9,507 bases of DNA. Origin: JANWHF01 sp036276235. GTDB taxonomy: Bacteria; Planctomycetota; Phycisphaerae; Tepidisphaerales; Tepidisphaeraceae. The stretch is from NCBI GenBank assembly GCA_036276235.1, contig DATBDZ010000030.1, positions 1-9,507 of the forward strand. Reading direction: 5' to 3'. The number at the start of each line of letters is the position of its first letter. The first letter of the stretch is position 1. Positions 1-4,602 of the stretch are shown here, in pieces. The translations under genes were made by a program, and so were the position numbers. Below the pieces are notes generated by a model, which saw nothing but the letters and a program-made list of their open reading frames with translations, was not told the origin of the DNA and searched no databases.

Positions 1-138
1 TCGGGGTTCAGATTAATTGTGTCGCTGCTTTCGCAATATTGGCTCGTCAATGTGGAAGTCGTCAAGTATTCGTGGTGCTGTTACTCCGGGTGCTCCGTAA
101 ATTGCGATTACAAGCGACACAATTAATCTGAACCCCGA
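1..138. mobile_element. 138-bp element bounded by 26-bp perfect inverted repeats (MITE-like or transposon remnant)
   Basis: Positions 1-26 and 113-138 are perfect reverse complements (outer end TCGGGGTTCAGATTAATTG), separated by 86 bp. On the minus strand one open frame crosses the interior and stops (TAA) inside the repeat at about position 13; its last residues read DDFHIDEPILRKQRHN. A stop codon inside a terminal repeat is a common arrangement at the 3' end of insertion-sequence transposases, so this may be the deleted end of such an element or a non-autonomous miniature element. No transposase domain is recognisable. The left arm starts at the window edge, so the element may be longer and no target duplication can be judged. 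The repeat is seen; the mobile nature is inferred. Confidence 0.55.
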
Positions 139-240
139 TAGCCGCCCTGCCTGCAGGGCGCGTCCGGGTGGCGCGAGTTTGCGAACCGGAATCGCGCAAC
201 AGATCGCACCGTTTGACGCGCCCTGCAAGCAGGGCGGCTA
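139..240. repeat. Inverted repeat pair, 26-bp arms, GC-rich
   Basis: Positions 139-164 and 215-240 are reverse complements with one mismatch (25 of 26). Each arm contains its own near-palindrome around CCCTGC(N)GCAGGGCG. The 50-bp centre holds a shorter GCGCGA/TCGCGC pair (171-176, 192-197). The unit directly abuts the 1-138 element with no spacer. It has no coding potential of its own and looks like a dispersed REP-like palindromic repeat. Confidence 0.6.
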
Positions 241-299
241 AACTTGCGCGAGCGGAGGTGGTTGTGCAGGGTGGGACCTTCGCCCGACGAACAGTCCGC

Positions 300-315
300 G
301 CGCGCTGAAGCGCGC
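300..315. repeat. Short perfect hairpin GCGCGCT-GA-AGCGCGC
   Basis: A 7-bp perfect stem with a 2-nt centre, followed by GCCCTAC. It lies between the two larger inverted-repeat pairs in the non-coding 5' part of the window. It resembles a minimal dispersed palindrome. A terminator role is unlikely because no T tract follows on either strand. Confidence 0.4.
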
Positions 316-329
316 CCTACGAATTAGAA

Positions 330-455
330 CCCTCTCCCTTGTACTCAGGGGAGAGGGCAGGGTGAGGGGACGAACCGCTCGACTTGCGAACCGCGCTATA
401 TTGCGACACGCTGTCCCCTCACCCCAGCCCACTCCCCTGAGTACAGGGGAGAGGG
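330..455. repeat. REP-like inverted pair of CCCTCTCCC...GGGAGAGGG units
   Basis: Arm 1 (330-371) is a hairpin CCCTCTCCC(TTGTACTCA)GGGGAGAGGG followed by a tail CAGGGTGAGGGGA. Arm 2 (413-455) is the same unit inverted, differing by one indel and a few substitutions. A 41-bp spacer separates them. The arrangement of two hairpin-plus-tail units in opposite orientation resembles bacterial REP doublets (BIMEs). The SDR gene ends only 11 bp beyond arm 2, so the pair could also fold at the 3' end of that transcript. A close relative of this pair sits inside the coding sequence at 7536-7640. Confidence 0.7.
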
Positions 456-466
456 AGAATGCGCGA

Positions 467-1294
467 TCAAGCTTGCGCGGAAGCTCCCCCAATCAAATCC
501 CGGCGTTTATTCAGCACTCGATCCACAAGTCCCGGTGTCATCGCTCCGAGGGTGAAGAACCACCGCGCCGGGCGGAAGGGCCAGACTTCGGGTTTGGGAC
601 GCTGGATCGCGCGGACCATCTTTTGCGCGACGACCTGCGCCGACTGGCGCGGCTCGCCACTCACGCGCCTTGGGCGCTTGCCGGCGCTGAGGTTGGCGGA
701 GACATCGCCGAACTCGGTGTCGGTGCCGGCGGGGTGGACCGTCGTCACGGCGATCTTCTGCGGCTGCAACTCGACGCGCATTGCCTCGCCCAGCGAGAGC
801 TGCGCGGCTTTCGTCGCGGAATAGGCCCCGAAAAAAGGAAGGCCGCGGCGTGCGACGACGGAGCTGACCATCATCACCTGCCCGCGCCAGCCGTCGCGAA
901 GCTCCTGCTTGAGCATGTGCGGCGTCGCGAAATAAATGCAGTCGGTCGTGCCCAGCACATTGGTCGCAAAAATCTGCTGAAGCTGCTCGCGGGTGGTCTG
1001 TGCGACGGGGCTGAGAAATCCGTAGCCGGCGTTGCAGACGAGCGTATCGATGCGGCCGAATTTTTCGATCGTGCGATCGATCAGCCGCCGACAGTCTTCT
1101 TCCTTGGAGACATCGGTTGCGACGATGAGAGGATCGCCGGCAAGCTTGCCGCGGAGTTCTTCGAGACGATCGAGTCGGCGTGCCGCCAGCGAAAGCTTCG
1201 CGCCGCGGGCAGAGAGTTCCACCGCCAGCGCGCGGCCGATGCCCGCGCTGGCGCCCGTGATGATCACGACCATGTCGTTAAGGTTTCGCGGCAT
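467..1294 (-). CDS. Short-chain dehydrogenase/reductase (SDR), NAD(P)-dependent
   Basis: Predicted cytosolic Rossmann-fold oxidoreductase of 275 residues, typical for classical SDRs. Seen in order: the dinucleotide-binding TGASAGIG at 13-20, the ARR after the second beta strand (38-40), which in this family favours NADP(H), D61-V, NAG at 88-90, structural N112, catalytic Ser about 145, and Y158-SAT-K162 (YxxxK), followed by HPAGTDTEF at 187-195, the PG-type segment after the active site. The substrate cannot be deduced. An upstream in-frame ATG at 1315 would add seven residues (MAAILPP). I chose 1294 because MPRNLNDM fits the usual short SDR N-terminus and because a TATACT box lies between the two ATGs. 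Neither start has a Shine-Dalgarno sequence. The gene stands alone on its strand, flanked by repeats on both sides. Confidence 0.9.
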   Translation of the reverse strand: MPRNLNDMVVIITGASAGIGRALAVELSARGAKLSLAARRLDRLEELRGKLAGDPLIVATDVSKEEDCRRLIDRTIEKFGRIDTLVCNAGYGFLSPVAQTTREQLQQIFATNVLGTTDCIYFATPHMLKQELRDGWRGQVMMVSSVVARRGLPFFGAYSATKAAQLSLGEAMRVELQPQKIAVTTVHPAGTDTEFGDVSANLSAGKRPRRVSGEPRQSAQVVAQKMVRAIQRPKPEVWPFRPARWFFTLGAMTPGLVDRVLNKRRDLIGGASAQA

Positions 1295-1301
1295 GGGGGG
1301 G

Positions 1302-1307
1302 AGTATA
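1302..1307 (-). promoter_or_regulatory. Candidate -10 box (TATACT) for the SDR gene
   Basis: Reading the minus strand, GGCTATACTCCCCCC leads directly into the ATG at 1294, with 7 nt between box and start codon. If used, transcription would begin at or next to the ATG, giving a leaderless mRNA, consistent with the lack of a ribosome binding site. No good -35 element is visible at 16-18 nt spacing, so this is a weak call. Confidence 0.3.
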
Positions 1308-1350
1308 GCCGCCATCGCGTAAATGGGTCGGGAGACATCGCCTTGGAAGG

Positions 1351-1509
1351 ATGAAACGTGGGGATGAAACGTAGAAATGAAACGTGAAAACGTGAAACGT
1401 GACGGAAGTCAGGTCTCTTGTCACGTTTCACGTTTTCACGTTTCAGTCGTCAAGACGTGAACATGACGGAAGGCAGAACTCTTGTCACGTTTCACGTCTT
1501 CACGTTTCA
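1351..1509. repeat. GAAACGTG repeat block with 26-bp perfect hairpin and 64-bp-period duplication
   Basis: Three ATGAAACGT direct repeats start the block (1351-1386). Positions 1378-1403 pair perfectly with 1420-1445 (26-bp stem, 16-nt loop). The right arm plus its upstream leader TGACGGAAG recurs 64 bp later (1484-1509 matches 1420-1445 with one mismatch). The block fills the space between the divergent SDR and DUF2231-like genes. It reads open in several frames, so the long frame beginning at 1418 is a translation of the repeat, not a true N-terminus. No T tract follows, so a simple terminator is unlikely. Confidence 0.75.
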
Positions 1510-1607
1510 ATCATATCGGCACCCTTCAAAACCACGGCGGCCATGCAAGATATGTCCCCATCTGGACACTATCCCCGTGGCGGGTATCTTCGCTGAACGT
1601 TTGCCAC

Positions 1608-1613
1608 AAGGAG
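1608..1613 (+). promoter_or_regulatory. Ribosome binding site deciding a GTG start
   Basis: AAGGAG lies 5 nt upstream of the GTG at 1619. It is a near-ideal Shine-Dalgarno sequence and places the start of the membrane protein at 1619, discarding about 67 upstream codons that come from the repeat block. Confidence 0.75.
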
Positions 1614-1618
1614 TCTGC

Positions 1619-2854
1619 GTGCCTCTAAGGTTTGTGAATCCGAATTATCATGTGATCCTGATCCATTATCCGCTGGGCGTTTTCGTGCTCGGTGTGCTTC
1701 TGGAGGCGCTGAGCTTCATGTGGCGGCGCAGCAGCATTCGCCTGGCGGCCCGGTGGATGATCCTGCTGGGCGCGCTGCTGATGCTGCCGGCGGCGACGAG
1801 CGGGATCTTCGCCCTGCGGGACGTTCAGCGACAGAATCCATCCGGCATGCCCGCCGAGCGGGCGGCGTATCTGAGCCGACACGTGTGGGTCATGGGCAGC
1901 GCCACCATTCTGGCGATTCTGTGCGCTGTTGCCGGACTGGGCGCCAGCAATCGGATGCGCGAAAAGTTGCGATGGGTGTTAATCAGCGGACTGCTGGCGA
2001 CCGTGGGCCTGCTGGTGTACGGCGCCTGGTTTGGCGGCGAGACGATCTATCGTCAGGGGACATCGGTATCGCTTATCGCTTATGAGCCGGCCGAGACTCA
2101 GCCGTCGGATATCAAGCCGGTTTTGCGAATCCCTGCTGAGCCGAAGATCGATTTCTCGGCGCCAAAGAAGACATATTCAACGATCGTAAGCTATTTCCTC
2201 GGTGGTCCGCTGCAAGCTCATATCATCATGGCCGGGATGGCGTTTGCCGTGGCGTTAGGCGCACTGGGGTTATCGCTGCGCCGGCGCGCGACGCTGTGCG
2301 CCGCCGACGCGGCGGACCTCGAGGCGCTCACGGCGACTCAAGAGACGGGTTCAATTAAGAATCCGCCGCAGCGCGTAACTGATGACGTGACGGTTGTGCG
2401 GACGATTAACCCGGGCGTGCAGATTGATCCCGATGAATCGCGGCTCCCGGTTGCCCGATTCTGGCTTCTCGCGGCGGTTGTGATTGCGATGGTTGCAGTC
2501 GGCGGGTATTGGGTGATGGCAGGACGCGATTTCTTCTTACCGGAAACATTCAAGACTGAGTTTTTGGAGAACCTGACGAAGGACCAAATTCGCCACGCCG
2601 TTCACATCATTCTTGGCGTGACCATGGTGGTGCTGGCACTTCTCTTTGCAGTGACGGCGATGGCGCTACCGCGCCGGGCGACGCCGTTGATGGTTTTCGG
2701 GACTCTGTTAGTGCTGGCGATCGCCGCGCAGGTTTGGATCGGAATCGCACTGACGTTCGATCAAACCGACGGGAATGACACGAAGCTTCTCTATCGTCTA
2801 CATGTGCCGGACGCGCCTAAGACCACTTCGTCCACCGGCAGCGGAATGCCGTGA
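1619..2854 (+). CDS. Multi-pass membrane protein, DUF2231-like N-terminal domain
   Basis: A 411-residue inner-membrane protein of unknown function. The N-terminus (NPNYHVILIHYPLGVFVLGVLLEA) resembles the HPxxVHFPIG opening of DUF2231 proteins, predicted membrane proteins sometimes found near cytochromes. Hydrophobic segments by eye: about 11-33, 45-66, 91-110, 117-138, 199-221, 281-300, 327-350 and 357-379. A hydrophilic stretch at 140-190 and a charged one at 222-280 separate the blocks. Histidines H11, H16, H88, H201, H326 and H329 lie at or near membrane segments and could be haem or metal ligands; this is inference. The C-terminal block (HAVHIILGVTMV...) faintly echoes the N-terminal one. 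The GTG start is set by AAGGAG. The gene is convergent with the DUF3299 operon, with only 10 bp between stop codons. Confidence 0.8.
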   Translation: MPLRFVNPNYHVILIHYPLGVFVLGVLLEALSFMWRRSSIRLAARWMILLGALLMLPAATSGIFALRDVQRQNPSGMPAERAAYLSRHVWVMGSATILAILCAVAGLGASNRMREKLRWVLISGLLATVGLLVYGAWFGGETIYRQGTSVSLIAYEPAETQPSDIKPVLRIPAEPKIDFSAPKKTYSTIVSYFLGGPLQAHIIMAGMAFAVALGALGLSLRRRATLCAADAADLEALTATQETGSIKNPPQRVTDDVTVVRTINPGVQIDPDESRLPVARFWLLAAVVIAMVAVGGYWVMAGRDFFLPETFKTEFLENLTKDQIRHAVHIILGVTMVVLALLFAVTAMALPRRATPLMVFGTLLVLAIAAQVWIGIALTFDQTDGNDTKLLYRLHVPDAPKTTSSTGSGMP

Positions 2855-2878
2855 TATCGGGCGATCAGGCCTTAGGCG
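2814..2878. terminator. Possible bidirectional stem between convergent genes
   Basis: CGCCTAAG (2814-2821) and CTTAGGCG (2871-2878) are perfect complements flanking the convergent 3' ends of the membrane-protein and DUF3299 genes. A smaller CGGCA/TGCCG hairpin lies inside. The loop is long (49 nt) and only short T runs follow, so this is a weak terminator candidate. Each arm lies within a coding 3' end. Confidence 0.2.
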
Positions 2879-3392
2879 TTTCGGCTCGATCCACATCCAT
2901 CGTGAAAACGGAAGTGATGACGCCGTCTTCCTTTTTCACCTGGACGTGAAGCGTTCCGACCATGCGCAGGTAGCGATCGACGTAGACGAGTTTCTTCTTA
3001 TTGGGGACATGAACGAAGACGCGTTCCTGCACGAGCGGGGGGCCGTTGAAGCAGCACTTCTGGATGTTGTAGACGAATTGGAAGTCAGATAGCTGCGAAG
3101 CCGCGAGCGGCGACCACATGAATCCATCCAGCGCCACCTTCTGGCCGTCGAGCTTGCGGTAGATGGCGGGCACATCGTTGGTGTTGCCGTTGGCGCCGTC
3201 GAAATTGAAATTCCCCAGCGCCTTGAGATCGACCAGCTTGTATTCGCCCTTATCTTCGATGCCGCCGTTGAAGAGGTAGCGCGTGCCCGCGTACGCCATC
3301 CAAACGAACGGCGCGGAGACGACAACGATGAACATGATCAGGCGACCATTGAAACCCGAACGGGCCGGCTTGAAAGTGGTGGTGGAAGACAT
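2865..3392 (-). CDS. DUF3299-type protein, membrane-anchored, with CC motif
   Basis: 175 residues, molecular function unknown. One hydrophobic anchor at about 18-37 (LIMFIVVVSAPFVWMAYAG) follows a short basic N-terminus, so the rest probably faces the periplasm. The body matches the DUF3299 pattern: LVDLKALGNFNFD (53-65), LDGQKVALDGFM (81-92), then FQFVYNIQKCCFNGPP (104-119) with paired C113-C114, and a closing beta-rich segment ending VFTMDVD. The adjacent cysteines suggest metal or thiol chemistry, which is inference. It is the downstream gene of a likely operon, 37 bp after its paralogue. GAGGAG lies 12 nt before the ATG, a slightly long spacing. From recall, gammaproteobacterial DUF3299 genes occur in zinc-responsive operons with ABC transporters; no transporter is present here. 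Confidence 0.8.
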   Translation of the reverse strand: MSSTTTFKPARSGFNGRLIMFIVVVSAPFVWMAYAGTRYLFNGGIEDKGEYKLVDLKALGNFNFDGANGNTNDVPAIYRKLDGQKVALDGFMWSPLAASQLSDFQFVYNIQKCCFNGPPLVQERVFVHVPNKKKLVYVDRYLRMVGTLHVQVKKEDGVITSVFTMDVDRAETPKA

Positions 3393-3429
3393 ATTTGAAA
3401 TCAGCTCCTCAAGCTCAACACGTGCTTGA

Positions 3430-4155
3430 TTACTTGGGGGCAGGCTTCACGCTGGTGATCTCCATCTCGAAGATGCTCACAACGTAGCCGTCGTCCTTCT
3501 TTTCCTGGACCTTCAGAATGCCCTCGACGACGATCTCATCCGGAACGTATCCTACGGCTTTGCCCTTGGGGCAATTGGCCACGATCGTATGCTGAATCTG
3601 CGGCGGCTGGCCGAAGCAGCAGGCAAACAGACTCGGCACCAACGCAAACTGGGTGATATTTTCCGCCTGATCCATCGGGATCATGAATCCATGCAGGCGG
3701 ATCTTGCTACCTGTTAAACCCAGCACATCCTTCGGAATATTCCCGCCGTGCTCTTGATCGTATTCAAAATTGCCAAGGTCTTTAATCTGCAAATCGAGCA
3801 AATCGCCGGGCTTGGGCTTCACATGCGGCTTGCGCTGCTCGGCCTCGGCGGCGGGCGCGACAGGGGCCGCGGCGGCCTTTTCCTTCTTGGCGACTTCGAT
3901 CGCCTTCTCGCAAACGCGGATCTTTTCCTGGAGCGAGCCGAGCCGCGCCGGCTGGTCTTTAAAGGTATCGGCCAGCTTCTGGAAAAGCGGCAGAGCCGTA
4001 GCATATTCGCCGCGATTGAACGCCTGGTTCGCCCGAATTTCGACTTGAGCGGTGGAAGGGGGGTTTTTGTCGGTGAGGCTTTGCGCCAGGGCGGGAATCG
4101 CCGCCAAGCCGCACATCAACCACGCCGCCATGATCTTTCGGGTCCAGTTGTTCAT
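3430..4155 (-). CDS. Exported DUF3299-type protein with TPR-like N-terminus and CC motif
   Basis: 241 residues, function unknown. The start at 4155 is supported by AAGGAG 9 nt upstream and by a signal peptide (MNNWTRKIMAAWLMCGLAAIPALAQ, cleavage near 25); the frame remains open upstream to 4344, but that part is repeat sequence. After export come a TPR-like helical pair (about 36-90: ANQAFNRGEYATALPLFQKL), an Ala/Pro/Lys linker (91-117) and a DUF3299 domain (118-237). The domain contains DLGNFEYD (126-133), LTGSKIRLHGFMIPMD (147-162) and ALVPSLFACCFGQPP (171-185) with C179-C180. It aligns by eye with the downstream paralogue across the whole domain. The HGFMIPMD and ACCFGQPP segments are closer to the family pattern here than in the downstream gene. 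It is first in the operon; a candidate TATACT box lies about 75 bp upstream. Confidence 0.82.
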   Translation of the reverse strand: MNNWTRKIMAAWLMCGLAAIPALAQSLTDKNPPSTAQVEIRANQAFNRGEYATALPLFQKLADTFKDQPARLGSLQEKIRVCEKAIEVAKKEKAAAAPVAPAAEAEQRKPHVKPKPGDLLDLQIKDLGNFEYDQEHGGNIPKDVLGLTGSKIRLHGFMIPMDQAENITQFALVPSLFACCFGQPPQIQHTIVANCPKGKAVGYVPDEIVVEGILKVQEKKDDGYVVSIFEMEITSVKPAPK

Positions 4156-4164
4156 GATCAGGAT

Positions 4165-4170
4165 CTCCTT
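4165..4170 (-). promoter_or_regulatory. Ribosome binding site deciding the ATG at 4155
   Basis: The minus strand reads AAGGAG 9 nt before the ATG at 4155. Together with the signal peptide that starts there, it rules out the longer frame that begins in the 4279-4364 repeat. Confidence 0.7.
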
Positions 4171-4230
4171 CCAGATACAACACATCGGCGTGTTGGATGT
4201 TGCAAGCGCACAAAGGCGAGCCAATAGGTG

Positions 4231-4236
4231 AGTATA
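4231..4236 (-). promoter_or_regulatory. Candidate -10 box (TATACT) for the DUF3299 operon
   Basis: The minus strand reads CCGGCTATACTCACC here, giving a predicted leader of about 70 nt before the ATG at 4155. The -35 position at 17-nt spacing (TACATT) is poor. The same GGCTATACTC string precedes the SDR gene at 1302-1307, which slightly favours it being a real promoter element. Confidence 0.3.
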
Positions 4237-4278
4237 GCCGGTGAACGGGCCAAAATGTAGGGCATTGTGGCAGTATTC

Positions 4279-4364
4279 GTGGCATGGGTTTCCAACCCAT
4301 GGTCTTGCGGTACTCCGCAAGCGTCGGCCGTACCCGGCAGACATCAGCGAGAGCGCAGCGTTCT
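4279..4364 (+). repeat. Full-length hairpin repeat (GTGGCATGGG family), plus orientation
   Basis: An 86-bp unit with three successive hairpins. The first is CATGGGTT/AACCCATG. The second is CTTGCGG-TACT-CCGCAAG. The third is GTCGGCCG-TACC-CGGCAGAC with one mismatch. The tail ACATCAGCGAGAGCGCAGCG then ends in TTCT. It matches the copy at 8978-9062 along its full length with few substitutions. It lies in the 447-bp gap between the divergent DUF3299 operon and the protease-like gene. Confidence 0.8.
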
Positions 4365-4379
4365 TTCCCGATGCAATTT

Positions 4380-4460
4380 AAGATCGCTGCGCTCGAGCTG
4401 ATATCGGCTGCGCCGCTGCTCGCGATTACACGAGCCCACGGGCGAGGACGCCCGTGCCAC
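4380..4460 (-). repeat. Diverged copy of the hairpin repeat, inverted orientation
   Basis: On the minus strand this reads GTGGCACGGGCGTCCTCGCCCGTG, then a second hairpin GCTCGTG-TAAT-CGCGAGC, a CGGC/GCCG remnant, and the tail GATATCAGCTCGAGCGCAGC ending in GATCTT. The order of parts and the tail match the plus-strand unit at 4279-4364, so the two form a tail-to-tail pair with a 15-bp spacer. A second GTGGCAC lies immediately outside (4461-4467). The remaining stretch up to 4602 shows nothing further except a 10-bp palindrome TTGCTAGCAA at 4519-4528. Confidence 0.65.
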
Positions 4461-4602
4461 GTGCCACCAAATATCTTCAAAGTCAGTCCCCACAATGCGC
4501 CAAATCCGGTTAATTTCATTGCTAGCAACCAGGCTTACTGATAGAAGTGAATGCGAGGAGAATGGGGTTTATCTCGCCTCGGGGGAGCGGAGCAGTTGTT
4601 GT

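Noticed and set aside
13..228. Small minus-strand protein-coding gene
   Set aside because: The frame runs across two unrelated repeat units (139-240 and 1-138), so its N-terminal half is repeat translation. At most the last 40 residues could be a remnant of a mobile-element gene.
362..1354. Long plus-strand open frame opposite the SDR gene
   Set aside because: It is antisense to a gene with all SDR motifs, starts inside a palindromic repeat, and has an Arg/Ala/His-rich composition typical of shadow frames in GC-rich DNA.
1418..1618. 67-codon N-terminal extension of the DUF2231-like protein
   Set aside because: It is the translation of the GAAACGTG repeat block (SRFTFSRF...TFHVFTFQS). The AAGGAG-GTG start at 1619 is far better.
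4156..4344. 63-codon upstream extension of the exported DUF3299 gene
   Set aside because: It begins in the hairpin repeat, would hide the signal peptide, and the ATG at 4155 has a good Shine-Dalgarno sequence.
4519..4528. TTGCTAGCAA palindrome as an operator
   Set aside because: Ten bases of symmetry without a repeat of the motif or a neighbouring regulator is too little to support a site.
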